A stretch of 64,000 bases of DNA from Tenericutes bacterium MZ-XQ (GCA_002838205.1 CP017950.1:1246858-1310857), one strand, 5' to 3'; shown: positions 8,555 through 18,220, counted from the stretch's first letter. A program made the numbers and translations. Notes: generated from the letters alone by a model not told the origin.

Positions 8555-8583
8555 TTGATAAAAACGCTTTCATCATGTATAAT
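8555..8583 (+). promoter_or_regulatory. glgA-glgC promoter with embedded cre-like site
   Basis: The -35 TTGATA (8555-8560) and -10 TATAAT (8578-8583) are 17 bases apart. Within the spacer, TAAAAACGCTTTCA (8559-8572) matches 13 of 14 positions of TGAAAACGCTTTCA, the LacI/CcpA operator type. A protein bound there would block RNA polymerase, so carbon-source repression of glycogen synthesis is plausible. Confidence 0.65.
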
Positions 8584-8615
8584 GAAATTAAGAGGTTAGT
8601 AAGGGGTGAAGTCGC

Positions 8616-10043
8616 ATGAAAATCATGTTTTGCAGTTCAGAAGTTTTTCCATTTAGCAAAACCGGTGGTTTAGCTGATATGGCTTTATTTTTACCTAAAT
8701 CTTTACAAAGAATAGGTCATGAAGTCAAAATCATTACTCCATATTATAAAAACATCAATAAGCACCATAAAGATATGACTTATAAAGGAACAAAATCAAT
8801 CAGCATGGGCGGAATTGAAACTATTGTTCATTTTTATGAGTTAATTTATCAGGACATGAGTTTTATTTTTGTACAAAACATGCATTACTTTGAACGTGAT
8901 CATCTATATGGATATAATGATGACGCAGAAAGATTTTCATGTTTTAGTTATGCTATTTTAGAATCATTAGAGGTTTTAGATTTTTATCCAGAAATTTTGC
9001 ATCTAAATGATTGGCAAACAGGTATGGTACCTTACTTACTTGATGAACATTATCGCTATAGAAATGATCATTATTTTTCTATACATACACTTCTTACCAT
9101 CCATAATTTAGAATATCAAGGCTCATTTGACCCCTATGTTGCTAGATTCTTTAATACCGATTTTAATTACACATATATTCATTTTGATCGTGTGAACTTT
9201 TTAAAATCAGGAATCGAAAGAGCAACAAAGATCAACACAGTCTCACCAACATATAGAGATGAAGTCTTATCTCAAGAATATGGTTTCACTTTGGATGGCG
9301 CCTTAAATCACCGAAAGGGCGATTTTGTAGGTATTTTAAATGGTATTGATGATGAAGTTTTCAATCCGAAATCTGATCATTTAATCGAATTTAATTACGA
9401 TAAAAGAAATTACTTCCAGATGAAACAAAAGAACAAAGAACATATATTAAATCATTTTAATCTCGATATAGATTTAAACGAACCTTTGGTTACTTATGTT
9501 GGCAGATTAGCTACCCAGAAGGGTATTAACCTGATGACTCAAATGCTTGAAGAAGTTGTTGAGTTCTCAAATGCTAGATTTATACTGATGGGTTCAGGAA
9601 ACGACTCTTACGAAGACTTTTTCAGATATCTATCTTATAAATACCCCAAAAGAGTCTCTAATTATATCGGGTTTAACGAAGAAATCGCCCACAAACTTTA
9701 TGCCTCAAGTGATTTGTTCATGATGCCAAGTAGATTTGAACCATGTGGTTTGGGTCAGATGATTGCTATGCGTTATGGAACATTGCCTATCGTTAGGGAA
9801 ACGGGTGGTTTAAAAGATACTGTTGAGCCATTTAATAAATATACAGATCAAGGCACAGGATTTACATTTAGAAATTACGATGCTTATGAACTCAAAGACA
9901 AGCTTTTTGAAGGCATTCAATTATACAAAGATAATCTTTCTATATTTAAAAAACTTATGAAACAAGCTATGGACAAAGACTATAGTCTAAGACAAATGGC
10001 ATTATCATACGAAAACTTATACCAAATCATATTAGGAGTGTAA
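8616..10043 (+). CDS. glgA: Glycogen synthase
   Basis: A 475-residue GT5-family enzyme that elongates alpha-1,4-glucan from ADP-glucose. The ADP-glucose binding motif KTGGLAD is at residues 16-22 (MKIMFCSSEVFPFSKTGGLA), and the C-terminal GT-B motif is SRFEPCGLGQMIAMRYG. The block VGRLATQKGI is also present. Length is normal. The start ATG 8616 has a ribosome site (AAGGGGTG). It is followed three bases later by glgC, forming a two-gene operon; no branching enzyme or glycogen phosphorylase lies beside it. Confidence 0.95.
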   Translation: MKIMFCSSEVFPFSKTGGLADMALFLPKSLQRIGHEVKIITPYYKNINKHHKDMTYKGTKSISMGGIETIVHFYELIYQDMSFIFVQNMHYFERDHLYGYNDDAERFSCFSYAILESLEVLDFYPEILHLNDWQTGMVPYLLDEHYRYRNDHYFSIHTLLTIHNLEYQGSFDPYVARFFNTDFNYTYIHFDRVNFLKSGIERATKINTVSPTYRDEVLSQEYGFTLDGALNHRKGDFVGILNGIDDEVFNPKSDHLIEFNYDKRNYFQMKQKNKEHILNHFNLDIDLNEPLVTYVGRLATQKGINLMTQMLEEVVEFSNARFILMGSGNDSYEDFFRYLSYKYPKRVSNYIGFNEEIAHKLYASSDLFMMPSRFEPCGLGQMIAMRYGTLPIVRETGGLKDTVEPFNKYTDQGTGFTFRNYDAYELKDKLFEGIQLYKDNLSIFKKLMKQAMDKDYSLRQMALSYENLYQIILGV

Positions 10044-10046
10044 CTT

Positions 10047-11273
10047 ATGGAAACTTTAGCATTAATATTAGCAGGTGGCAAGGGAAGTCGACTTGACATT
10101 TTATCACAAAGAAGATCAAAACCAGCAATGCCTTTTGCTGGTAAATTTAGAATCATTGACTTTACATTATCAAACTGTACACAATCTAATTTATTTGATA
10201 TTGGCATTTTAACACAATATTTACCCTTATCTTTAAATGAACATATCGGAAGTGGAAAAGCTTGGGATTTAGATAGACGCGATTCTGGTGTGACACTTCT
10301 TCAACCACATAACTACTGGTACTTAGGTACAGCTGATGCTGTCTTAAAAAATCTAGAGTTCATTCAAAGAAAAGAACCTAAATATGTTCTTATTCTTTCT
10401 GGTGATCATATCTATAAAATGGACTATCGTAAAATGATTACTGCACATAAAGAAAAAAATGCAAAACTAACAATCGCAACTCAACCTGTTGATCAAAAAG
10501 AAGTTTCTCGATTTGGTATCATGTCTATTAATGAAAATGATGAAATTATTAAATTTGAAGAGAAACCTAAAACTTCAGATTCGAATTTAGCTTCTATGGG
10601 TATTTACTTGTTTAATTATGAGTTACTAGAAAAAGTTTTACTTAATATTAAACGAGAAGATTTAGATTTTGGTAAACACATTATTCCTTATCTCATAGAA
10701 ACAACCAAAAATGAAGTTTTTGCATACCAATTTAAAGATTATTGGATGGATGTAGGAACTTATGATGCATATTGGGAAACAAACTTACAAATGACTAAAG
10801 ACTTTACTGCGTTAGACCTATATGATCCGACTTGGAAAGTGTTTACGAAAAGCGAAGATTTGCCTCCGGTGAAAGTCGGTTCAGATGCACATATCCAAAC
10901 ATCACTTGTTTCTAATGGATCTGTAATTGAAGGCACAGTCATAAATTCGGTACTCAGTCCAGGTGTTAGAGTTGGTAAGGGTAGCGTGGTTAAAGATAGT
11001 ATTCTTCTAAACAATGCCATCGTTGGTGATGGTGTTACCATTCAAAAAAGTATTATTGATAAAAAAGTGGTTATCGGTAGAAATTCATATATCGGATATG
11101 GCGATGATTTAACACCAAACCAAGAAAAACCGGATTTATTAACAACTGGCATAACTGTTATTGAAAAACGCACAGTTATTCCTGAAAATGTACAAATCGG
11201 AAGGAATTGTAGAATTTTTAAATCTCATGATTTCAAAGAAAAAACTGTTAAAAGCGGATCTACACTAAGATAA
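10047..11273 (+). CDS. glgC: Glucose-1-phosphate adenylyltransferase
   Basis: A 408-residue enzyme making ADP-glucose from glucose-1-phosphate and ATP. The nucleotidyltransferase signature LILAGGKGSRL is followed by SKPAMPFAGKFRIIDFTLSN, and the metal-binding LSGDHIYKMDY is present. From about residue 280 a left-handed beta-helix with hexapeptide-like repeats (VISNGSVIEGTVINS style) completes the normal architecture. It is slightly longer than Bacillus GlgC. It is the second gene of the operon; its stop overlaps the convergent TMEM164-like gene, with a strong terminator just after. Confidence 0.95.
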   Translation: METLALILAGGKGSRLDILSQRRSKPAMPFAGKFRIIDFTLSNCTQSNLFDIGILTQYLPLSLNEHIGSGKAWDLDRRDSGVTLLQPHNYWYLGTADAVLKNLEFIQRKEPKYVLILSGDHIYKMDYRKMITAHKEKNAKLTIATQPVDQKEVSRFGIMSINENDEIIKFEEKPKTSDSNLASMGIYLFNYELLEKVLLNIKREDLDFGKHIIPYLIETTKNEVFAYQFKDYWMDVGTYDAYWETNLQMTKDFTALDLYDPTWKVFTKSEDLPPVKVGSDAHIQTSLVSNGSVIEGTVINSVLSPGVRVGKGSVVKDSILLNNAIVGDGVTIQKSIIDKKVVIGRNSYIGYGDDLTPNQEKPDLLTTGITVIEKRTVIPENVQIGRNCRIFKSHDFKEKTVKSGSTLR

Positions 11274-12134
11274 AGTAAGAGGTATCACAAGTAAAATTGT
11301 GATACCTTTTTTTATGCTTTTTTTAGTATGTAGTTTTTTAATCAAACCGCTTTGTTTTTCAATAGCTTTTATTATATATGTGATCATGATAAATACTATA
11401 TATGCTACTATTGTAAATCCAAAATCATAAATAAAAATAAATGTAACATCTCCAACTAGTGGCTGTATAAGTGATAAAACAGGTATATGGTTTTCATATA
11501 GTGGATTAATGAAAAACATATTAAATACACCTTCTTGAATCCAAGTATTGTGTATGAAATTTAACATAATTGCTATAACAACTACAATCGTAAATAGGAC
11601 ACTTGCACTTAAAATCGTTTTTATATGATAACTAACTTTCTTAGATATGATTAAACTAAATCCTATGATTGAAATACCTCCGTGATGAACCATGGTTTGA
11701 ATGTTTATTCCAATCGTATGAACAAACACATCTGCTGGATATAACATGACTGCTGTTCCCGCAAATAAACCATAAGTCGCTAAAAATGCTAATGCCATCT
11801 TATATATTTTTTCATTCTTAGTTAAACTTGCTAATAATGATACATACATTGGTATTGAACAAAATTGGAATGGAAAAGCATACCACATATAATTCCATCC
11901 ATTTTGATATGTGAAAATGATCTGTTTATAAATCTCAAACACTATAAGTATGATTGAAAAAATAAATAAATATTTTTTTATTCCTGTTTCTTCATTGTTT
12001 TTAAAATACTTTACACTCCATATAATCATGATGATGACTAATAGCAATGCTAAATAATGAAACCAGCTTTCTTGTAGGGATTGAAAAGCTACAGGCTCTT
12101 TCATTTCTAAACTGAGTAAATCTAATATCTTCAT
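11265..12134 (-). CDS. TMEM164/YwaF-family membrane protein
   Basis: A 289-residue protein with about seven to eight hydrophobic segments. The stretch WYAFPFQFCSIPMYVSL and the His-containing TMVHHGGISIIGF resemble the TMEM164/YwaF family (TIGR02206), whose human member is a membrane acyltransferase; bacterial functions are not established. The ribosome site AAGGAAAG precedes ATG 12134. Its last codons overlap the terminator and stop of the convergent glgC. It follows recD2 on the same strand with a 67-base gap and no clear terminator, so they may be co-transcribed. Confidence 0.7.
   Translation of the reverse strand: MKILDLLSLEMKEPVAFQSLQESWFHYLALLLVIIMIIWSVKYFKNNEETGIKKYLFIFSIILIVFEIYKQIIFTYQNGWNYMWYAFPFQFCSIPMYVSLLASLTKNEKIYKMALAFLATYGLFAGTAVMLYPADVFVHTIGINIQTMVHHGGISIIGFSLIISKKVSYHIKTILSASVLFTIVVVIAIMLNFIHNTWIQEGVFNMFFINPLYENHIPVLSLIQPLVGDVTFIFIYDFGFTIVAYIVFIMITYIIKAIEKQSGLIKKLHTKKSIKKGITILLVIPLTLS
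11281..11313 (+). terminator. glgC terminator
   Basis: GGTATCACAA-GTAAAA-TTGTGATACC, a perfect ten-base-pair stem, followed by seven T. It is inside the C-terminal coding region of the convergent gene. Confidence 0.9.
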
Positions 12135-12201
12135 CTTACTTTCCTTCTACTTTGTTTTTCTATCCATTATAACATATTTATTATTAGGTTTGGTTGCTGT
12201 C

Positions 12202-14412
12202 TTACATAAAATCATATGGTGTTATTTGATCATCATCTTCTTCAAATGATTTTACATCTTCATTCAATCTTAAGGCTAGTGTTGTTTGTCGTTTATTTGA
12301 TAAATGATTCGCTGCATAAATCAACAACTTCATATCTCCTAGTATAATTAAATATTGCTTTGCACGTGTAATCGCGGTATAGATCAATTCTTTTTTAAGC
12401 ATATGCATATAACTTTTTACCATTGGCATCATGACGATCTTGTATTCACTGCCTTGAGATTTATGAATCGAAATCGCATATGCTAAGTTAATTTCATCTA
12501 AATCTTGTTTATCATATAAAACATCATTATCATCATAGGATACAATGACATAAGTATCATTTTCTTCATTGGTCTCTATTGATTTTATCACACCAATATC
12601 ACCATTCATGATCAATCTTTTCGGATCATTGACGAGTTGAATAACTTTGTCCCCCTCATAAAAAACTTTATCTTTGAAAACCAATTTGTGCTTTTTATTT
12701 GGATTAAAGTGTTCTTGGAGTATCTCATTGAAACGATCAATACCTAACTCACCTTTATACATTGGGGCAAGTATTTGAATATCATCGATTAAAGAATAAC
12801 CTTTATCAATCGCCCCTTTGACTTGATTGATTATTGTCTTTTGTATTTTATTACTATCAGCATGATATAAATAAACATCATTTCCAGATTCTAAATCTGA
12901 GTATGATAGTTCTTGCATATTGACTGATCTAGCCAATGATATAATATGTGAATCTTTTGCCTGTCTATGGATTTCATTTAATCTTACGACTTCAATCATC
13001 TTTGAGTCAATTAAATCTGCTAAAACTTGACCAGGTCCAACAGATGGCAACTGATCAACGTCCCCGACAATAATCACTTGTGCACTTGGCTTAATCGCTT
13101 CGAATAATCTATTTGCTAAAAATAGATCAATCATTGATGATTCATCAATAATGATTAATTCTTGAGGTAATAGATGAGATTCATCATAAGAAAAAACCCC
13201 TTCGTAATTATAACCTAAATGCCTATGAATAGTTGATGTCGAAATATTCAATAGCTCTTTCATTCTTTTTGCTGCTCGTCCTGTTGGAGCTAGACATGCT
13301 ATCTTCTCATAGATTTCAGGATGACTAAAATCAAGTTTATGATAGATTTTATAGACCTCAAGCAACCCATCTATAATGGTTGTTTTTCCGGTTCCAGGTC
13401 CACCTGTAATAATCGCTATTTTATGTGTTAAAGCTTTTAAAATGGCTGTTTTTTGGACTTTAGTGTATGTGATATTTTTCTTTTGTTCTACAGCATCGAT
13501 TAGTGTCTCTACATAAGTTTGATCCATGTGATGATCTGATTCGGCATTGAGTTCCTTAATTTTTTCAGCCAGCTTCACTTCAATGAAGTATGATTGATTC
13601 AAATAATATCTATCATCTTCAATAACAATACGTTTCTCTTCAAGTAAAGCTTCTATGGCTTCATCTATATGATAAGATTCGCCTAATACTTGTTCAGAAA
13701 GTTGTTTAAGTTGTTCTATTGTCAAATAGATATCGCCATTTTGATAAGCAATATGTTCTAATACATAAAGGATTGATGCTTTAAGTCGTCTCATATCTGA
13801 TTTATCAATACCAAGCTTATTAGCAATCTCATCCGCTTTTTTAAAGCCGATGCCTTCGATATCATCAATCAATCGATACGGATTTTCTTCTAATTTCTCT
13901 ATGGTTAACATTTGATATTTATTGAGTAACTTCATTGCTAGCTTGCCAGATAGCTCATAGCCATATAGAGAAACTAAAATATGTTCATTGGTTTGATTTT
14001 CTTTGAGTTGTTGGAAAAACTTAGCAATTCGTATGTTATTTAGGCCAACTTGTTTTAACACATTAGGATCTTTCATTATCTTAGAAATTGCATCTTCACC
14101 TAGTGTATCCACAATTTTTTCAGCAGTTTTTGGACCTATACCATTAAAAAAAGAGCTTGATAAGTAACTAATCAAACCTGCTTTTGATTGTTTTTGAGCT
14201 TTTTTAAAGGATTGCACTTTGAGTTGTTCACCATAGGTTTGGTGTTTAACCCATTCTCCTTCAAACTCATAAATAACATCTTCACTTATTTTTGGAAAAT
14301 ATCCAACAATGGTCACCAAATCATCAGATTCAGTAATGAGTCTAGCTATAGAATAACTATTTTCTTCATTGTGAAAGACATAATTTTTAATTTTTCCAAT
14401 CACTGTGTCCAT
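12202..14412 (-). CDS. recD2: RecD2-type 5'-3' DNA helicase
   Basis: A 736-residue superfamily 1B helicase acting in recombination and repair without RecB/RecC. The N-terminal OB-like and helix-hairpin-helix part includes SSSFFNGIGPKTAEKIV and YRLIDDIEGIGFKKADEIA. The Walker A motif is GGPGTGKTT, Walker B is IIDESSMID, and the C-terminal motif VI region is YTAITRAKQYL. Length is near the lower end of the family. The start ATG 14412 is supported by GGAGGC upstream. Confidence 0.95.
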   Translation of the reverse strand: MDTVIGKIKNYVFHNEENSYSIARLITESDDLVTIVGYFPKISEDVIYEFEGEWVKHQTYGEQLKVQSFKKAQKQSKAGLISYLSSSFFNGIGPKTAEKIVDTLGEDAISKIMKDPNVLKQVGLNNIRIAKFFQQLKENQTNEHILVSLYGYELSGKLAMKLLNKYQMLTIEKLEENPYRLIDDIEGIGFKKADEIANKLGIDKSDMRRLKASILYVLEHIAYQNGDIYLTIEQLKQLSEQVLGESYHIDEAIEALLEEKRIVIEDDRYYLNQSYFIEVKLAEKIKELNAESDHHMDQTYVETLIDAVEQKKNITYTKVQKTAILKALTHKIAIITGGPGTGKTTIIDGLLEVYKIYHKLDFSHPEIYEKIACLAPTGRAAKRMKELLNISTSTIHRHLGYNYEGVFSYDESHLLPQELIIIDESSMIDLFLANRLFEAIKPSAQVIIVGDVDQLPSVGPGQVLADLIDSKMIEVVRLNEIHRQAKDSHIISLARSVNMQELSYSDLESGNDVYLYHADSNKIQKTIINQVKGAIDKGYSLIDDIQILAPMYKGELGIDRFNEILQEHFNPNKKHKLVFKDKVFYEGDKVIQLVNDPKRLIMNGDIGVIKSIETNEENDTYVIVSYDDNDVLYDKQDLDEINLAYAISIHKSQGSEYKIVMMPMVKSYMHMLKKELIYTAITRAKQYLIILGDMKLLIYAANHLSNKRQTTLALRLNEDVKSFEEDDDQITPYDFM

Positions 14413-14470
14413 AATGCCTCCATGCCGCTTTCTCTTATGTAAAATTATAACATGTATTTCCGATTAAAAA

Positions 14471-14487
14471 AAGGAACTAGGTTCCTT
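14471..14487. terminator. mnmA terminator
   Basis: AAGGAAC-TAG-GTTCCTT forms a seven-base stem adjacent to the mnmA stop codon, with A/T runs on both sides. It separates mnmA from recD2. Confidence 0.7.
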
Positions 14488-15621
14488 TTAACTATATTGT
14501 CTTTTCTTTTTTTCCATAAAGACTTCTGAAATAAATCCAGAGCCTACACAGACTTCATTTTGATAAAATGCACAAACTTGTCCAGGGGTAACAGCTCTAA
14601 CTTTTTGTGGATATTTGACTCGAATGGTTGATTCGTCAATCCATTCGACATTCACATGATGATCTTGTTGTCTATATCTAAATTTAGCAGTCATATCACC
14701 GCTTGTTTTTTCACCTCTCCAAACAACATCAGTAATGATTGCTTCATCAGAGTATAAATATGGGTGATGAAAACCTGGCTCTACGAATAAAGTATTCGTT
14801 TTTAAGTCTTTACCTACTACATACCAAGCATCAGATTCTTCTTTTGTTCCACCAATACCTAACCCTTTTCTTTGTCCAATCGTATAGTTCATCAAACCAA
14901 AATGCTTTTTCATATAGGTACCATCTAGTCTTTTCATTTCGCCGGGTTGAGCTGGTAAATAATTACTTAAAAACTCATTAAAATGTCTTTCCCCGATAAA
15001 ACAAATGCCAGTAGAATCTTTTTTCTTTGCTGTAGCTAAATCCTGTTCGATTGCTATTTTTCTAACTTCACTTTTATCTAGATGACCAATAGGAAACATA
15101 ACATTTTTAAGCTGATCAGATCTTAACTGTGACAGAAAATAAGTTTGATCTTTATTTTGATCTTTGGCTCTTAGTAGTTTAGGATGATCACCGCTCAAAT
15201 CAACTTGAGCGTAATGACCCATAGCTATATAATCAAAATCGAACTTTTGAGCATAATCTATGAACGCTTTAAACTTAATCTCATTATTACACAAAACATC
15301 AGGATTGGGTGTTCTATTTTTCTTATACTCATCAAGAAAATACGAGAACACGCGATCCCAATAATCGTCTATAAAATCAACTTTATGAAGTTTAATACCC
15401 AATTTGTTTGCGACAGCAAGTGCGTCTTGATAGTCTTTTTCTTGCTCACAAACCTCATCAAATGCTGTTGGATTACCTTTTAAATCTTGGTTTGTTGCAC
15501 TATCCCAATTACGCATAAAAACGGCTTCTACATCGTAGCCGTCTTTTAGGAGTAGATATGCTGCAACACTGCTATCTACACCACCGCTTAACCCTATTAT
15601 TACTTTTTGTTTTTTACTCAT
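14488..15621 (-). CDS. mnmA: tRNA-specific 2-thiouridylase
   Basis: A 377-residue PP-loop enzyme that thiolates uridine 34 of tRNA(Lys, Glu, Gln). The ATP-binding PP-loop GLSGGVDSS is at residues 9-17. The catalytic Cys lies in NPDVLCNNEIKF and the second in TGICFIGERHF, so both active-site residues are intact. The C-terminal beta-barrel (VVWRGEKTSG onwards) is complete. It overlaps nadE by four bases, giving translational coupling. The window also encodes tRNA-Lys, though with a CTT anticodon. Confidence 0.96.
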   Translation of the reverse strand: MSKKQKVIIGLSGGVDSSVAAYLLLKDGYDVEAVFMRNWDSATNQDLKGNPTAFDEVCEQEKDYQDALAVANKLGIKLHKVDFIDDYWDRVFSYFLDEYKKNRTPNPDVLCNNEIKFKAFIDYAQKFDFDYIAMGHYAQVDLSGDHPKLLRAKDQNKDQTYFLSQLRSDQLKNVMFPIGHLDKSEVRKIAIEQDLATAKKKDSTGICFIGERHFNEFLSNYLPAQPGEMKRLDGTYMKKHFGLMNYTIGQRKGLGIGGTKEESDAWYVVGKDLKTNTLFVEPGFHHPYLYSDEAIITDVVWRGEKTSGDMTAKFRYRQQDHHVNVEWIDESTIRVKYPQKVRAVTPGQVCAFYQNEVCVGSGFISEVFMEKKKRQYS

Positions 15622-17483
15622 AATACCACTTTCTTTTTAACATCACTAGGCATTCTATACTCACCTCTTGGTGATAAACTTACACCAAGAATTTTTGGTC
15701 CTTCTGGCAATGTTTGTCTTTTAAATTGTTGTGTGTAAAAACGTTTAAAAAATCGATTTACATAAATTTTTGATGTTTCTTCATCAAGATCAAATGCTTT
15801 TTTAACTAACCAGTTGATCTTATGTTCATCAGCTCCCATTTGCAGGTGATGATATAAGATAAAATCATTGATATCATATCTTCCAATTGTCTTTTCTGTA
15901 TCCTGATTTGATGTTAGCTCAGGTGTAATTGGTGCATCAATAATGTCTTGTAAGACATCTTGAACATATTTATATTGATGTTTTGCATGATACTCAACAA
16001 GCGTTTTTACCCATGTTTTTGGAAGTCCAGCATTGATTGCATACATACTCATTTGATCACCGTTATATGTCATCCAACCCAATGCAATTTCAGATAAGTC
16101 TCCAGTCCCTAAAACAAAGCCACCATATTTATTGGCTAGATTCATTAAAATCATTGTTCTCATTCTTGCTTGCGTATTTTCATAGGTCACATCTAAATCC
16201 TTGTGTTCAATGGATTTTAAGTGAAGATCTACTGCTTCACTGATTGGTATTTCCATTTTAGTAACATTTAATGCTTCCATGAGCTTGATTGCTGTATGCT
16301 TAGATTTATCTAAAGTGACTTGAGCTGGCATTGTTACTGCAATAATATCTTTCGGATCTTTTTTCAAATATAGCATCGCTTGATGGCTTACTAATAATGC
16401 TAGTGCTGAATCTAGTCCACCAGATATGCCTAAAATAATTTTATTAGCAGATGCTGGTAAAGACTGTAGCTTTTTAACAAGCGCAAATATTTGTAAATGG
16501 TTTGCAACTTTTATATCTTCTATTGTGTTTGTTTTTGATATAAATGGTGTTTGATCTAAAGGTTTTTCAAATGTATATGTTTCTGATTCTTTTAGATCAA
16601 ACGGAATATATTGATAAGTATCTTTAAGTTTTAAATGCATATCTCTATATGTACTATCTTGTCTCTTTTGATAATTGATACCCATAATATCAATATCAGC
16701 ATATAAATGCGTTTCTTCATCAGTGAAAGCTGAGCTTTCAACAATAAGCTCACCTAAAGATGCAATCACTTTATGGCTTGAAAAAACTGTTTCACTACTA
16801 GATTCGTAATGTCCCGTTGTCGTATATACATAAGCAGTCATTTGCTTTCTGGAATGATCCAACACGACATGACGTCTTAGTGATTGTTTCCCCACATATT
16901 CACTTGATGCTGATAAATTAAGAATTAAATTAGCACCGGCTAAACTCATATCATCACTTGGTGCATATGTAGCCCATACATCCTGACAAATCTCAACACC
17001 AAATCTAATATTAAAATCTTGATTCTCGAAAATTAAATATCCAAAAGGTACTTTTTGACCCAATACATCAATTGATTTTAAGGTCGTTTCAATGCCTGAA
17101 TGAAACCATCTTTTTTCATAAAACTCATGATAATTAGGCAAATAGTGTTTAGGAACAACACCTAGTATTTTTTTATTAGAGACAACAATTGCACAATTAT
17201 AAAGAATACCATAAATATCTAGTGGTATTCCTAGCATATAAATACCTTCATATGTCGTTTCTTCAATGATTTCTCTTACTGCTTGACTTGCATCATTGAT
17301 AAATGATTCTTGATAAAACAAATCACTTGCACTATATCCTGTAATCGTTAATTCAGGAAATACTGTAATAGCAGCTTTAGACTGATTAAGAACTTTAAGT
17401 ATTTGAACTTTGTTATAGTCGATGTCACCAACCATTATTTTTGGTGTTACAGCAGCAACCTTAATGATTCCTTGTTTGTACAT
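15618..17483 (-). CDS. nadE: Glutamine-dependent NAD synthetase
   Basis: A 621-residue two-domain enzyme making NAD from deamido-NAD. The N-terminal nitrilase-type glutaminase (about 1-290) has the catalytic Glu in FPELTITGYS, Lys in VPKHYLPNYHEFYE and Cys in EICQDVW. The C-terminal synthetase has the ATP-binding GISGGLDSALAL and the block GTGDLSEIALGWMTYNGD. Having the glutaminase domain means glutamine can be the nitrogen donor. It is encoded with nadD directly upstream (two-base gap), so the last two steps of NAD synthesis are coupled. Confidence 0.96.
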   Translation of the reverse strand: MYKQGIIKVAAVTPKIMVGDIDYNKVQILKVLNQSKAAITVFPELTITGYSASDLFYQESFINDASQAVREIIEETTYEGIYMLGIPLDIYGILYNCAIVVSNKKILGVVPKHYLPNYHEFYEKRWFHSGIETTLKSIDVLGQKVPFGYLIFENQDFNIRFGVEICQDVWATYAPSDDMSLAGANLILNLSASSEYVGKQSLRRHVVLDHSRKQMTAYVYTTTGHYESSSETVFSSHKVIASLGELIVESSAFTDEETHLYADIDIMGINYQKRQDSTYRDMHLKLKDTYQYIPFDLKESETYTFEKPLDQTPFISKTNTIEDIKVANHLQIFALVKKLQSLPASANKIILGISGGLDSALALLVSHQAMLYLKKDPKDIIAVTMPAQVTLDKSKHTAIKLMEALNVTKMEIPISEAVDLHLKSIEHKDLDVTYENTQARMRTMILMNLANKYGGFVLGTGDLSEIALGWMTYNGDQMSMYAINAGLPKTWVKTLVEYHAKHQYKYVQDVLQDIIDAPITPELTSNQDTEKTIGRYDINDFILYHHLQMGADEHKINWLVKKAFDLDEETSKIYVNRFFKRFYTQQFKRQTLPEGPKILGVSLSPRGEYRMPSDVKKKVVL

Positions 17484-17485
17484 AA

Positions 17486-18052
17486 TTATCCCTCATATAA
17501 TTTATTTTCTTTAATATAATCATAAACTTCATGTGTCAGCTGATTTTTGTGATTTTCAATATTTTTTCTAATCATTGAAGATGAAATGTTCATATTAAAA
17601 TCGACAAATATAAACTGATGCGCCTCATGCTCAAACAACTTTTCAGCATGTTCTATTGTCATATAGTGATTTCTATTCATCACTATAAACGGATATGTTT
17701 TTAATAAATTCTTATAATCAATCCATTGGTTGAGTTTATCAAGATGATCTGAACCAATCACAAAATGAAGGTTATCATACTTTTTCGATAATTCATTAAG
17801 GGCCTCTATGGTACCTTTAAAACCTCGTTTTTGTTCCAAATCTGAAATGATGACTTTATTAGAAAAAGGTTTAATCAATAGATTAAGCATTTCAAATCTA
17901 TATTTAAAATCGATGAGTTCTTTTTTCTTGTAGTCGTTACCAACAGGTAAAAGGATGACTTTAGCTCCTTCAAACTCATCCAACAGTTTTTTAATGATAT
18001 TCAAATGTGCTTTTGTCGGTGGATTAAAGGATCCACCATAGACAATATTCAT
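17486..18052 (-). CDS. nadD: Nicotinate-nucleotide adenylyltransferase
   Basis: A 188-residue nucleotidyltransferase converting nicotinate mononucleotide and ATP to deamido-NAD. The N-terminal (H/T)xGH-type motif is GGSFNPPTKAHL and the C-terminal motif is SSSMIRKNI. It is the first gene of the nadD-nadE-mnmA cluster. A possible -10 TATAAT lies shortly upstream, but no good -35 is seen. A perfect ten-base inverted repeat lies between it and the divergent Fur-like gene. Confidence 0.94.
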   Translation of the reverse strand: MNIVYGGSFNPPTKAHLNIIKKLLDEFEGAKVILLPVGNDYKKKELIDFKYRFEMLNLLIKPFSNKVIISDLEQKRGFKGTIEALNELSKKYDNLHFVIGSDHLDKLNQWIDYKNLLKTYPFIVMNRNHYMTIEHAEKLFEHEAHQFIFVDFNMNISSSMIRKNIENHKNQLTHEVYDYIKENKLYEG

Positions 18053-18091
18053 TAAACCACCGTTATTATTATACCATAATATATGTGTTGA

Positions 18092-18123
18092 TTTTAGATA
18101 TAACTATATAATAATATCTAAAA
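18092..18123. promoter_or_regulatory. Perfect 10-bp inverted repeat between nadD and Fur-like gene
   Basis: TTTTAGATAT at 18092-18101 and its exact complement ATATCTAAAA at 18114-18123, separated by 12 bases. There is no T run next to it and it lies between divergent genes, so an operator is more likely than a terminator. Confidence 0.5.
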
Positions 18124-18145
18124 GAATTCTAAAAAGCGTTTCATT

Positions 18146-18187
18146 TTGAATTGAAAAATAGAATTGATATAATAAGGATGTATTATA
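18146..18187 (+). promoter_or_regulatory. Promoter and inverted repeat of the Fur-like gene
   Basis: The -35 TTGAAT (18146-18151) and -10 TATAAT (18168-18173) are 16 bases apart. TATAATA at 18168-18174 is mirrored by TATTATA at 18181-18187 with a six-base gap, spanning the -10 and the start site. This would suit autoregulation. Confidence 0.5.
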
Positions 18188-18220
18188 AGTATCATACGCG
18201 ATCAAAGGAGAGCGATATAT

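Noticed and set aside
7431-8576. Longer start of the Nudix-HD gene at 8576
   Set aside because: The extra 32 residues do not look like a Nudix N-terminus, while AGGTGAT stands just before the Met pair at 8480/8477.
18131-18144. A third cre-like site (AAAAAGCGTTTCAT) upstream of the Fur-like gene
   Set aside because: It contains GCG but matches the 14-base operator poorly when the CG is centred, and it is not placed over a promoter box.
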